Assembly: GCA_001692895.1 (NCBI GenBank)
Contig: KV748184.1
Coordinates: 744,001-808,000, forward strand
Direction: 5' to 3'
From: Cenococcum geophilum 1.58
Lineage: Eukaryota; Ascomycota; Dothideomycetes; Gloniales; Gloniaceae
DNA: 64,000 nucleotides
Positions 1-11,325 of this stretch are shown here, in pieces. How positions within the stretch are numbered: position 1 is the stretch's first letter; each line of letters opens with the position of its first letter. A program made the position numbers and the translations under genes. The notes under the pieces were generated by a model. That model made no database searches. It worked only from the letters and a program-made list of their open reading frames with translations, and was not told where the DNA came from.

Positions 1-700
1 AGCGTTTTAATTTTGTGTATAAAGAGACGGGTAGTATATATACGTGGCGCGAAGATATTAAGGAACTTTAACCGGCAGTTAAAGTTATCTAATTAGTTAG
101 ATTTAACTTGCTAAGACTTCCCCGCATTTAACTAAGCTAGTAGCGATTTTCTATACCTGGTATAGAAAATCCTAACTAGTCTATTTAATAGGTAGAGCTA
201 GTAGAGCTTAATACTATTACCTAAATTTAGTAGACTAGAAATATTCTAAAAGCTTACTTATATAGGTAGGTCGCTAGTACCTTACGGGTTAGTTATAGGT
301 TATTCGCATATAGCTAGATTTATAGACGGTAAGGCTATATACCTATTAAACCCGCCGCTAACCCTGCTTTAGCCTTACGCTATACTGGTGTAGCGGCGTA
401 TATACTTCGCGGGTAGGTTATAGGTTACTTATATATAGCTAGGTTTAGGACGGCAGGGCTATATACCCGTTAAATCCGCCGCTAACCTATGCTTTAGCCT
501 TACGTATTATCTGTATAGCATATATATAAAATAGTGTAAGTTATTAGTACAGGTTACTACTAGTAGGTCACTAGTAGGTTATAGACCCTAGTTAAATAGA
601 CCCTGGTTATAAACGGGCGTAAGATATTAATAAATTAAAACTTTACCCCATATATACGCCGCAGTTCTTATAGCAATTATTACTTATTCTTTAATCCCTT
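1..700. other. RIP-decayed sequence downstream of the gypsy pol region
   Basis: No readable gene. The sequence is AT-rich and TA-crowded. It contains a degenerate tandem duplication (286-519) and a short palindromic motif (about 131-185) that is found again, in the opposite orientation, at 22319-22375. Because the neighbouring gypsy element lies on the minus strand, this is most likely its 3' untranslated region. I could not find a copy of the 5' LTR here, so the 3' LTR is either absent or beyond the left edge. Confidence 0.5.
286..519. repeat. Degenerate tandem duplication, period about 124 bp
   Basis: Two imperfect copies (about 286-393 and 410-519). Both contain the string taggttat, a central ggctatatacc block, the block cccgccgctaacc (ccgccgctaacct in copy 2) and agccttacg. 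Most differences are C/T or G/A, as expected of RIP acting on a pre-existing duplication. No coding role is apparent. Confidence 0.6.
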
Positions 701-3652
701 AAAATGTCCTCTGCTCCGCTTTAATGCAGGTTATATTTTAATAGTGATGCTTACTTTTTACCTACGCTTTAGCTATAAGGCTAGGGTGTTCCGCTTATAG
801 TATTTATCTAATAGTTATTAATAATTCTTAAGTTCTGTCTTGTATTTCTATTTGTTATACTTATTTAGCCATTCTAGCCATTTAATAAGGTATTATAGTT
901 ATCCCATACGATTTTAGTAGGCGATAATTACTTTTACTTCCTAGCTGCCTTCCTTAAGCTCTTTTACTACTAGGGGTTAAAACCTAGGGCGTAACCTATA
1001 AGGCTCTAGTAGGGAGATATAGAAGACTAGGTAGAGCTGTGCTATAGTAAGTAAAAGCTCTAGCTTATATGCTTACTGCCTTACGCGCTTTAGGATCTAA
1101 AACAGTCCTATAAACTTATAGTTAAACTTTTTATAGGGACGTTTTGTGTAGATATTCTTAGAGGAAAGTAGGACTTATTTACTAATGGCGAAGTATTTAG
1201 CTAGGTGGTGACAATTATAGTATTTTACCTAAAGCTTTTAGGCGTGTATTATTAACGCCGCCGCTACCTTATATATAAGGCGTAGGTGTTATAAATACGT
1301 CTCTATAAGTTATATATTTATTAACTTAGACCCCTCCCTACCTTACTAGGCGTCTTAGACGCTATTTAGAACTCTATTTAAAATGTTTAGTAGCTAGCTA
1401 TAGGCGAGCTTAATAGGGGAATACTTTATTATAGTATAGACCTTAGAGTTATAGGTAAAGGCTACTTCTTTAAGTAGGGAGGCCTAATTAGACTGTTCCT
1501 AGTTTATAAATATATATAGGTATACCTTAAGCTCCTAGTTCTAACGCTCTATCTAATTATTTATTTATAGGTAAAATATAGTGCTAAGTTTATATTAAAC
1601 GCGAAGATAGTAGTATATAGTGCTTTAGTACTTACTTATAAATATACTACCCCTATTAGAGATAATATTATTTAGAGGCCCTATTTACATAAAGACTCTA
1701 AATAAGAGTTCTGCAAGTTGCATAGTATTAATTATCTTACGCACTAGATAGTAGCGTACTAGCTTTATAAAACGGTCTATAAGAATAAGGATAGAGTTAT
1801 ACTCTACGCTATTAGGAGTTTTAGACTCTAGGAGATCTATAATAAAGTTAAGTAAATAATACCGCTAAGCTTGGGTGGGGACCTAGAGAGGCTGTAGCTT
1901 ACTATAGAGTTTATAGCGGCGCGATTTAGAGTGTTAGTAGGTATTATAATTATCTAGGTATTTGCGGAGGTCCTAGGTAAGGCCGTTCCAAGTATACTTT
2001 TACGCAATTACCTTAAAAGTATAGTTAAAAGTATAGTGGCCGCCTATAGGATTGTTATAATTCTGCTTAAGGATCTCCTATTATAGTAGTATATAATTTA
2101 GCACCTAGACCTTATTGTTTTACCTTAAGAGTCCTTATTACTAGTAGGAACTTATCCCTAAGTTAACTAATTATATATAGAGCGTATAAAGGCGTCCCTT
2201 TTTTATACTCTATAAATAAAATTAACTAGTAACTTAGGGGGTTATCCCATAAACGCTGTTTTAGCTAAAGCAGCTACTATTACCTCTTGCTATAGTACGA
2301 GACTCTGCGTAAAGTTAGTGCTAGCAAAGTAACGTGCGATATATAGGTAACTTACTAGGTTATTATAGGGGACCGTAGCCTAGGCTAAGGGGTCTTCCCT
2401 AGGGTTAAGCGCTATTAGGTTAATTAAAGTGGTTTTAAAGAGAATAGTAGGATACTCTAGTCCGCTAACGCTAAGTTTATAAGGGTCGCTTATATACTAC
2501 ACGCATACTACTTACTAGTTTAGTATAGTAGCACTAGGGCCGCCTATAAGGCCTATAACCTACAACTTTTGCTATAATATAGGTAGTATAGTATTAAGGA
2601 TTATCCTTTTACTGCTATCTTTAAAGCCTTTAGTATAATTTAGGCGCCGGGATAGTGTATTAGTAGGATTTATCTTACCTAGCTTATATTTAATCTTAAA
2701 ATTAAACTTAGCTAGTTCCTTAGTATACTAGGCCTAGCGAGTAGATAAGCTCTTAGTGGTTATAAAGTACCTAAGATTATTATAATTGCAGAGCACGCGC
2801 GTTATATACGCGGCGTATTTAAGGTAATAGCGCTACGTCTTAAAGCATTATATTATAGCGAGTAGTTCTTTATTATGCGTATTATACTATACTTTTAGGT
2901 TAGTAAGCTTTTAACTATAATAAGTAATTAGGTGCTAGTAGAGTTAATCTCCCTACTTTAAAGGCTATAGAAGTATACCGCTATAGGCATAGTCGGAAGC
3001 GTTAGTAATTACTATTAGGGGTAGATTAGGGTTAAAGTAGTAAAGTAGAGGGGCTTATATAAACGCAGCGCGTAGCTTACGAAACGCCTGCTACGCGTTA
3101 TTAGGCTAGGACTAAGGTTAGTACTATTTAGTAGGCCCTTTTAACTTGCGCTTCTTCTTCTTCTTCCTATTTAATATTGGGTTGCGATATACTATATAAG
3201 ATATACGTGTAGGGGTATACGGTATCTAAGTAGTTCTAGATAAATCGCCTATAGAAGTTAGCAAAGTTAAGGAAAACCTAGATATCCCTATAGAACTTAG
3301 GCTTAGGCTATTTCTTAATAGCTTTTACGTGGTTAGGGTTTATTATAATACCCTTAGGGGTAATAATAAAGCCTAGGAACTTAATGTTCTTAGTATAAAA
3401 GATATATTTTAATAGTTTAGCGTATAGGCCCTAAGCGTAAAGCTGTTATAGTACCTGCTTAACGTGCTTAACGTGCTTATCCTTATTATTTAAGTAAATA
3501 AGAATATTATCTAGGTAAACTATATAGATAGTATCTACTAAGGTTCCTAGAGCTTTATAAATATAGCTCTAAAAAGTTATAAGGGTATTGGCAAGACTAA
3601 AGGGCATTACTAGGTACTTAAAGTAACCGTAGTATATCTTAAATACGGTCTT

Positions 3653-3844
3653 CTATTTGTCTCCCTTTTTAATATAAATCCTAGAGTACGCATTATAAAG
3701 ATCTAGCTTTATAAATATCTTTATATAGCTAAGCCTATTAAAGAGCTCGCCGACTAGTAGTAGGGGGTACCGATTTTTAATCGTAATCTTGTTTAGGCGT
3801 CTATAGTTAATATATAGCCGTATTATACCGTCTACTTTTGGCAC
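3653..3844 (-). pseudogene. Gypsy reverse transcriptase core fragment
   Basis: This is the longest stop-free piece of the gypsy pol gene (63 codons). It matches the RT palm/finger region: an Arg-rich YINYRRLN block, the gypsy hallmark NRYPLLLVGELFNRL, and KLDLYNAY, in which the catalytic Asp of motif A is preserved. Flanking codons in the same frame are interrupted by stops. It is part of the element at 700-6420 and not a gene of its own. Confidence 0.85.
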
Positions 3845-4280
3845 GAAGAGGATAGGCGCTCTAGTAGGCGACTTGCTAGGCCTAATCTAGCCCTTTTTAA
3901 GAGCACTGTTTAGGTACTCTTATAAGATTTATAACTCTTTTTATAAGAGGTTGTAGAGGGGCATTTATAGCAGCATTTTGCCTTCTTCTAAGTTAATTGT
4001 ATAGTTGTACTTAGAGTTCTGCGGTAGTATACTTGCTAGCTTATTAGAGAAGATATTAATTTCCTTCTTATATACCTTTAGTAGGCTAGGGGCCACGGAG
4101 GTCAAAGTGACTATTATATAGTAGTGTGCTTTTGGGAGCTAGTAGAGAGAAGGGTGCGGCCAATATACGTTTTGTAGGTATGCTTATATAGAGAGTGTAT
4201 ATAGCTCTACTATAGTATACTTAATAGTTTTAGGGTTTTAATTACCTCCCCCTTATATATAGGTGATCTGTGCTAGCACT

Positions 4281-4420
4281 AAAGGGTCTTTATAGGTACT
4301 TACTGCTAATAATAGTAGGTCCTTTACTATGTTTATAACCGGTATCTCTATATCCAGAGGGTCTGTACAGGTACTCGCTACCAGTAATAACAGGTCCTTT
4401 ATTATATTTATAACCGGTAT
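4281..4420. repeat. 75-bp tandem duplication inside gypsy pol
   Basis: Two copies, about 4281-4345 and 4356-4420, share the order gggtct, aggtact, aggtccttta and tttataaccggtat. They lie between the RT and protease regions of the gypsy element. Differences are mostly transitions. The duplication probably arose inside the element before RIP. Confidence 0.55.
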
Positions 4421-6179
4421 AAAGAAGGAGTCTTCTAGCCATAGCGAATAGACTATTTCGCCAGACTTAATATCTACTAAAAGAGCGTTAAGGGTGACTA
4501 TTTAGAGATGTCTAAGGTCTAAAGTACCCTAGATAAACTGTCTAGAATAGAAGCTAATTAATAGATCTGCTTCTACAAGCCAATCCTATTTAAGAACTAT
4601 ATTATAACTATTAAATAAGCCGCCCTAAAAGGTCTACGGGCTAATAGTGCGAGAGATACCCTAGGAGTCGCTAGTGGTAACTGTTAGATTATAAGCATCC
4701 TAGATTATTATTTAGTTACTATTAAGGAAATATATAATAGGTTTATGTAAATATAGCGCGTAGTATATAGGCAGGTTAAACCTATAGATAATATCTTAAT
4801 TAATAAGGTTAATTTGGCACCTATTATTATATAAAGCATATAGGCGGACTTCACCCTAGGGCATATCTATCGCGATATATACTATAATGCGTTCCTTCTT
4901 TCCCTTTATATTAGGCCCTAGTTATAGTTAAGAGAGATACGCTATTAGGGCTTTAGGTTTTCCGAAGCCTAAGCTAACTTCTCTTTATTAGCCTACTTCT
5001 AGTATTCCTTATAGTAGCCGCCTACGGTCCTTTAACTCGCCTATATAGTACTAGCGTCTAGGGGGTCCCCTAAGCTATTTAGCTTTTAGGTAATCTCCCT
5101 AGGAGTTTATTTAAAAAAGCGTCGCCCTTTTTAGGTTCTGTTCCCTAAGCCTAACTCTATAAAGCCTATACTGCGACCGCGCTGTATACGTAATAATTTG
5201 CCGCTGCTACTTACGCGATTTTCCGCGAGCTTTATAGTATTAAGTAATTACTCTATACGGCGGATTTTGTTAAAGAGATCTTTAGTGGTTTTTACCTATT
5301 AGGCAAAGTTCTGGCGGAAGAGCTCTGCTTATAGGTAGGCTAGAAGATATAAGAACTAAAAGTCTACCTATTATTTAGGATTAATAAAAGGGGTATATAA
5401 GAAAAGGTCCTCTAAGCTACGTATATAGGCTAGGAAGACATTAAACCTCTAGTTCTCCTTTATAACAGCCGTATAGTATATTATAGCGTTATTAAAGCGT
5501 CTTACTATAGGGTTTCTAATCTGGTCTTAGACTATAGTCTTAAATTCGTCCTATAGTAAAGGACCCTTATCCTTAGTACCTAACTAGTGATAAACTAGTT
5601 AGATAATTGTCTTCTTTTTTATAAGACCTTTAATAGCCTAGCGCGTGCGTTACTTATAGTTATAGTTAGCGTTATTAACCTTAAATTGGCTCTTAACTGC
5701 GGCGATCTACCGGTTAAAATGCTGTTAAGTAGTACCGCTAATATTAGGTAGTAACTTCTTAACTAGGGCGTTAAGATTTGTTTAGCGTATACGTTCGCTA
5801 TATAACTTATACTCTTTACTAAAGAGGCAATAGGAGGGCTTTATTAAATTAATAATACTCCATAAGTTAGCTATTTTCTTAGCTAGCTTATCTAGCTCCT
5901 TTATGTTAGCGGTATTAGGTAGGACGCTAGTAACCTTACTAAGCTCCTATTAAGCCTAGGTATATAAGTTAAACTAGTTTTCAGCGTTTGTAAATATCTA
6001 ATTATTTTAAGATTTAGAAAATGGCTTAAATGCTACTAATGTACTTTTAGCGGTTTTATCTGCACTAAATCCTCAGGCGTTCTGTAGTTGCATTGCTAGC
6101 GTATTACTATTAAGTGCAGGCATTGGTTTTCTTTTTAGAAGCATTATAGAAAAATTAAACCAGCTATCCTCTTAAGGGG

Positions 6180-6420
6180 ATTGGTAAGGATTTAAATATA
6201 AGGTAAGGATATAGATAGGGAGTCTAATAATAGAATAATAGGTATATTATATAAATAGAGACGAATCCTTAAGGGAAAGGAGGAGCCTGTATGCGAGGTA
6301 GAAAGGGTTTTCTCTAGGCATGTATAGAGCACGTACCTCACGGGCAAGTCACCCCTAGGTTGCCCTAGGGTCGCCCATACCTTACGGCTATATAACTATC
6401 TACTTAGGTTTTACCTAACA
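6180..6420 (-). repeat. Probable 5' LTR of the gypsy element
   Basis: On the minus strand the block begins TGTTAGGTAAAACC, a typical gypsy LTR start (the plus strand ends ...cctaaca at 6420), and holds a TATA-like tatttatataat downstream. It lies directly upstream of the gag region in element orientation. The inner edge is a guess because no second LTR is visible in the window for comparison. Confidence 0.45.
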
Positions 6421-7800
6421 CTTATTATATAAAATAACTTCTTTAAAGAAAGGGAAGAGCCTAGTTGCCTTTGCATTTTCTTTCTCTTTTCCCTATATAG
6501 GCTGTAGTTTAGTAGTTAGTGCTTAGGGGTTTGTATAACGTTATATTCCCTAAAGCATATACCTTCTTTATCCTTCCCTATTATTTTAAAAAAAGTATTT
6601 AAAGTAGCCTTTTTCTAGCTTAAGCTAAAAGAAAGCTAATTACAGCTTTTTAGAATATCTATCCTTAGGGCTTTAAGAGAAAATTAATAGCCTCCTTTAT
6701 AGATTCTAGTGTAGTATTTTCCTTTATTCTTGTTTTGCTGCCAATTGTTTTTTTTACTACTTTAGTACCTTTTCTCTTACTAATTTCCCTATATGGGATA
6801 AAGAAGCATAAGATGATTATATCTTTCTTTTAGATAGGCCCTTTTTAGCTAATTTATCTACTATTTTATTTTTATATATTTTTAGATAGCTAGGAACCTA
6901 ATAGAAGTTAATAGAGATATTCTTACAAGCTAGATAGGAATAGCTTTGCGTAATTTTAAAGACTAGTTCTTGTCCTCCTATAAGAGAATTTAGTTATAAT
7001 CTTTTAATAGCCGCTTAGCTATCTATAAAGATATAAACCTACTTCTCTTAGTCTTTATTACTTTAGTAATGGCTATATATTCGCGGCTAGTATTATTATA
7101 TATTTATTCTAGTAGAGAGATAAAGGTTTTAAAATTAATAAAAGTGTTATTATAGAAGAATAAATCTATACTTTATATAGCGTCCTTGCCTAGATTAGAT
7201 ATTCTATAGCTAACCTTACTACTTTAGTAGGGTATTAATTATAGTTTATTAAAAGTTTAAAATAGAGCTTAGTTATAAAGGAATATAGGTTATTTTAATT
7301 TCTATTAAATATCAGAGAATTCGAAAGCTTTTTAGATTTTATAATAAGTATTATATTAAGCTATTATTACTAGTCTAAGGTTTATATTTAATAGGCTAGG
7401 TTTAAACATAGTTATTTTAATCTTATTTATGAGTGGTATTACTATTAGGGTTTTTAATGTAAGTACTTCTATATTATAGAGTTCTTTATTAATTACTTTA
7501 ATTAATTACTAATACTAAGCTTTTAATATAACCCATTACTAGGCTAAGGTATTTACAAAAAACTATTATATTATAGTTAACTATTCCCTAAATAAAGCTA
7601 TAATACTTATAGTTAACATAGGATATTTGAGTTTTTTTACTGTTTTAATAGTAGTTATATTAATATAACGTAATATAAGGGCGTAAAGAGGCTTTAAAGT
7701 AGATTTAAAGGAATAATATATATTCTATCTAAGCTTAGGGGTATAGCTCTTATAGAGAATAAGATATTATATAAAAAGAGAAAGGAATAACGCGAGAATC
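6421..7800 (-). mobile_element. Non-LTR (LINE) fragment: end of RT and RNase H
   Basis: Minus-strand translation of about 6830-7050 gives an RNase H domain: an IDS.AAIKRL block (DSQAA-like), then FYWVPSYLKIYKNKIVDKLAKKG, equivalent to the canonical HWVPSHxxIxGNExADxLAKxG after RIP correction. Sequence upstream in element orientation (about 7100-7600) resembles the C-terminal end of a Tad1-type RT. Many stops are present. Neither a 5' end nor the TAA-rich tail of the other LINE copies is visible, so this is a truncated copy, probably of a different family. Confidence 0.65.
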
Positions 7801-7829
7801 TTATAATTAAATAGTTAGGGGTCTTGGCG

Positions 7830-8243
7830 GTTAATGCGTGCGTATGTACGTATGTAGTCTTCAACGGACTTCGGTAGAATTCGATTAATTTAGTAGAACT
7901 TGGCAGAAGTTGATCAAGCTAGCAGAATTCGGTAGAATTCGGTCAAAGCGTCGGGTTTTATCTGTTGTGTTTCACCGAGACATTCCTACTGTAACCGGGC
8001 TAGTCCCGTTACAGCAACACGACATAATCGTGATACTATTGGTAAGGAGCTAGCTGCCAGATGATTTGGCTCTGTAGAAGTGCGGTAGTACACATGCATA
8101 GATGGAAAGATCTTTAGGGCTTAGGAATTAGAGACGTGTCAAGCTGCTATTTGTTAAGTCCAACTTCTATCTAATAGCCACCATCCGTTGTTTAGGATAG
8201 CATTACTCTGATACATATGTGCGCTAAGACGAACCCGCCAGCC
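7830..8243. other. Balanced-GC island, no gene recognised
   Basis: Base composition returns to about half GC and TA crowding disappears at about 7830. No open frame of note occurs. A short direct repeat of ttcggtagaattcg occurs at about 7870-7950. This is probably old unique sequence between transposons. Confidence 0.5.
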
Positions 8244-8376
8244 TATCCCTTGAACCGTCAGGGTACTACGTTATCGATAAGGATATTGCCGTGTATACAA
8301 CACTAAAAATCTATCCCTCCTGATTGGCCAAATTCTTATCGATAACGTAGGACGATAATTGACGGTTCAAGGGATA
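8244..8376. mobile_element. 133-bp MITE with TA target duplication
   Basis: The ends are inverted: TATCCCTTGAACCGTCA at 8244-8260 and its exact reverse complement at 8360-8376. A second inverted block, CTACGTTATCGATAAG, lies at about 8266-8281 against 8335-8350. Taking the outer TA as the target duplication, the termini are CCCTTGAACCGTCA-like, as in Tc1/mariner or pogo-derived MITEs. It has no coding capacity and no obvious RIP, consistent with its small size. Confidence 0.75.
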
Positions 8377-8621
8377 CGGCTTTCTTTCTGTTTAACCGCA
8401 TCAACTGACATGAAAATCCCTGACTACTTAACTATTTAGGATTCTCGGCGCAGTAAGTCAAAACCCCCTTAATAAGAGTGGGCACCTCAATTTGAGGAGC
8501 GGTCTGACCCTATAAAGTCCCCCCAGCACCACCCTCCCCTTATAAACATTCACCCTTTCACATCCATATTACACTAAGACCGAAGCCCACTTTGGCGTCT
8601 TTAATCCTTATAGATAACCTC
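8377..8621 (+). promoter_or_regulatory. Upstream region of the hemopexin-like gene
   Basis: This is the interval between the MITE and the hemopexin-like reading frame. A TATA-like cccttataaaca at about 8535 lies roughly 85 bp before the first ATG (8622) and is followed by C/T-rich leader sequence, a common fungal promoter arrangement. Assignment rests only on position and motif. Confidence 0.35.
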
Positions 8622-9331
8622 ATGGAGAGAGCTTGTTTCCTAACCCCAAACAACAAAGAGGCGTCTTTTTTTCGTGGGGCTTGGTACGCTCGCGTCAGTC
8701 CCGCCCCTGAATCAAACGATGACAAAATCACCTATCGGAAAATCGCCACCCACTGACTATCCTGGTCCAAGCTGGCTTCGGGACTGTAGATGCAGTACTT
8801 CCAATCCCAAGCCCGAACGGAGGCCAGCCGAACGCGGACGGTCGGGGGGAAGCATATTTCTTCAGCGGAACTCGATACGCTCGCATCGAATTCATCCCTA
8901 GTAACTCCTACGAAAAAATCATCTATGGGCCGGCGAATATTGCCGACGAATGGCCGGCTCTCACCAAAGCTGGCTTCAAGACTGTAGATGCAGTACTTCG
9001 GATCCCGAACCCGAACCCGAACCCAGACCGCCAGGGAGAGGCATATTTCTTCAGTGGAGCTCAGTACGTTCGCATCAAAGTCATCCCCGGGAAACCGGAC
9101 GAACTCATCTTCGGGCCTGCGAACATTGCCGACGAATGGCCGGCTCTCACCAAAGCTGGCTTCAAGACTGTAGATGCAGTGCTTCCGATCCCAAACCCGG
9201 AGGGAGAAGCATATTTCTTCAGTGGAGCTCAGTACGCTCGCATCAAAGTCATCCCCGGGAAACCGGACGAACTCATCTTCGGGCCGGCGAACATTGCCGA
9301 TCATTGGCCGTCTCTTCACTGGGTTTGGTAG
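8622..9331 (+). pseudogene. Hemopexin-like four-repeat protein, frameshifted
   Basis: Read from ATG 8622 the frame gives a hemopexin-type repeat (EASFFRGAWYARV ... DDKITYRKIATH), then hits TGA at about 8751. One base further on, the other forward frame continues without interruption to TAG at 9329-9331 with three more repeats, each containing AGFxTVDAVL, a (G)EAYFFSG(A/T)(Q/R)YxRI block, and a YGPANIAD or FGPANIAD block. Four blades of about 45-60 residues (about 236 residues in all) is the normal size of small hemopexin-domain proteins in fungi and plants. The lesion is one nonsense change (TGG to TGA fits RIP) plus a 1-base deletion within about 15 bases. Repeats 3 and 4 are nearly identical at DNA level. 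Small hemopexin proteins bind ligands at the propeller centre; the ligand here is unknown. A long minus-strand frame over the same DNA is a shadow. Confidence 0.8.
8945..9305. repeat. Near-identical 180-bp direct repeat in the hemopexin pseudogene
   Basis: The units at about 8945-9125 and 9127-9305 encode blades 3 and 4. They differ mainly by a short insertion of Pro-Asn codons in the first. Near-identity points to recent tandem duplication or gene conversion of one blade. Confidence 0.7.
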
Positions 9332-9540
9332 AGCCTGGCGAGTTCGTGAGCAGTTGGCAGTGTTACGGACCTTATATCAGTGGTAGTACGACTGCTTAGA
9401 GAGGAGACGGACGAACTGGTTGTGACAGCCCGGGAGACGCTGGAACCGATCGAATCATGGGACGAGCGGTAAGCGAGGTCACATGGGCTATCACATGTTC
9501 ACGTACTCAACGTACTAACGTACTGAGCATATTTCATAGG
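9332..9540. other. No gene seen
   Basis: Balanced-GC tail of the island after the hemopexin stop. No reading frame or repeat is recognisable. Composition switches back to the RIP pattern at about 9540-9560. Confidence 0.5.
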
Positions 9541-10578
9541 AGTTAGGACGTGTATTTAAAGGACTACAGTCCCTACCTTAGATAGTTCTCTCTTAGTAGT
9601 AAATCTTAGAATATAATCGGAGTTAATCTATTAAGTACTTACTTTATAGTTAAGCCTTATTATTACTTCTATCTATATACCTAGCCTATTAATAAGCCTA
9701 CTATAGTATCTACTATAAGGCTTCGTTACACATTTACTACTACGGTTACGGTAGAACGCAGTTAATAAGATACTACCTAAAGTAGTACTTATGACGATAT
9801 TAGGATTAACTCTAGGTCTTAGGGAGATATAAATATAGCAGAAAGTAGTAACTCGTAGATAGTTATAATAGATTAATATTAACTAGGTAGGTTTCGAAAA
9901 TAAACTTAATGACTTTAGAATAATTAAAATTAAAATTAAAATACCTTTAATTATATGGTTTTTAGGAGAGAAGCTAAAGCTTAACGGATTCTTTACGTAA
10001 ATAAAACTTAAAATATAATACGAAAGAATAAAGCTATCTACCCTAGCAGATTAAATCGCGTACGTAGGATTATTCTTAATGGGTTTGGCACTAGAATAGT
10101 TTAGACCCTATTTTACGGAGATATAAGCAAATAAGTTAACTATAACTAACTTAGAAGTTTAGTATATATTCTTAACATAGAAAGTATTTGCGGATAGACT
10201 TATACAAATATATAGAGATCTGGAATTAGCAGTAATAGTAAAACGAAAATTATATAAAATTATATAACGAGCGTTAGTAAGGGACTATATAATATAATTC
10301 TAAATACTAATAGTATAGACTAGTATAATAATGGAGTATTAATAGTATAATACTAAAGAGAGCTAAAAGGTAAAAGTTTAAGCGATAATACTACCTATAG
10401 AAGATATATAATCTATAAGAGAACTAATTAACCAAGTAATAAGAGTTAATAATAGGCTTTACTAGTCTAAGAGAGGCGGTAAAAGCTTAAGTAGACGAAT
10501 ATAGACGAATAGAGCTTTATAATAGTTGTTAAAACTATAGTATAATAGGTTAGAGCTAATAGACCTAAGTAGTACTAA
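9541..10578 (+). mobile_element. Gypsy gag remnant, left part
   Basis: Plus-strand translation of about 9960-10575 reads as a Ty3/gypsy Gag core, with long stretches open: KLNGFFTQIKLKIQYE, then a block around ALEQFRPYF, then EVQYIFLTQKVFADRLIQIY. The reading reaches IDLSSTK at the edge of the Harbinger-like insert and resumes beyond it at 11329. Stops are of RIP type. The upstream part (9541-9900) may be LTR or leader (gtatttaaagg is TATA-like). Confidence 0.7.
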
Positions 10579-11325
10579 GGGATCGTTCGGTTGCACCTCC
10601 GTTACGAATATGGAGGCTCCATATTGTAACCGAAATGGAGCTCAAATATGAATATGAGGGTGTCGTTCGGTAAATATGGCGACTTTTGAATATGGAGCTC
10701 CTCCATGTCGGTAAGCGCGTCAAATTTGCAAGCTATACTGTATACAGTAGTTGAAATGGAGCTCTTGGCACCGTTTTAATATGTAGCTTCGAGCTCCTGT
10801 TCCATATTCCATTTTAATGTGGAGCTCTCACATACGTGCCAAAGTGACGATATGGCGACTCTACACACCCCAATCGCAATACTGCTGTCGCATTTGCAAG
10901 CCTTATATAATAATAATATTATCTTAACCTTTATAATCGCAATAGGCTTATTTTTGGGGCGTCGCGGGCGTCGCGGGCGTCACTGTAACCCTACTACGGC
11001 TCCTACAGGAGGTGGGCAAAAGTATAGAAAGCCTCGATCGCAGAGAGGGCGTTAGCTAAGGAGGCTCCATTACTACACCAAAGTAGGGAGTCGCGATAGA
11101 GGCCTGGTGGCAGAGAGGGGCTCATTCGAATCGCTCACCAACGTCACGCATTATGCGAAGTCAAATCTAGAGCCTTATTATGGAGCCTCAACCGAACAAT
11201 CGACTCAATTACATACTCAAATGAGCTACGGTAGTAGCCGCCACTAATTACAAAATGGGCGACACTAAAAGGCGCACGGATTGAACAGATTATGAAATGG
11301 AGGCGATTTGCAACCGAACGTTCCC
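10579..11325. mobile_element. Harbinger-like non-autonomous element (747 bp), TAA target duplication
   Basis: Terminal inverted repeats are GGGATCGTTCGGTTGCA (left) and GGGAACGTTCGGTTGCA (reverse complement of the right end), flanked on both sides by TAA (10576-10578 and 11326-11328). A 3-bp TWA duplication with GGG-starting ends is typical of PIF/Harbinger. The interior has repeated subterminal tggagctc motifs (near 10630, 10690, 10755, 10820) and inner copies of the CGTTCGGT end motif near 10650 and 11190. No transposase is encoded; the only sizeable frame (78 codons) resembles nothing. GC is normal and there is no RIP signature. Excision with one TAA copy restores the gag frame. Confidence 0.85.

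Larger units (their letters stand above)
700..6420 (-). mobile_element. Ty3/gypsy chromovirus-type LTR retrotransposon, RIP-inactivated
   Basis: Read on the minus strand the order is LTR, gag, protease, reverse transcriptase, RNase H, integrase, chromodomain, which is the Ty3/gypsy order. The best evidence is the RT segment at 3653-3844 (YRRLNKITIKNRYPLLL, then KLDLYNAY), followed at about 3460-3530 by a recognisable active-site block (VYLDNILIYL, usually FLDDILIYS). A protease-like block lies near 4835. RNase H/connection sequence containing NKELLAII lies near 2860. A chromodomain-like tail (YLIKWLEW ... KTELKN) lies at about 830-960. All domains are full of stop codons that revert to Gln or Trp if TAA/TAG/TGA are read as RIP products of CAA/CAG/TGG. 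The element cannot be active. Confidence 0.85.

Noticed and set aside
8732-9319. 195-codon minus-strand frame over the hemopexin region
   Set aside because: The plus strand gives recognisable hemopexin blades. The minus frame is open only because the underlying repeat is open in several frames.
10819-11055. 78-codon frame inside the Harbinger-like element
   Set aside because: Low-complexity Arg/Gly tail, no transposase motif, and far too short for a Harbinger gene.
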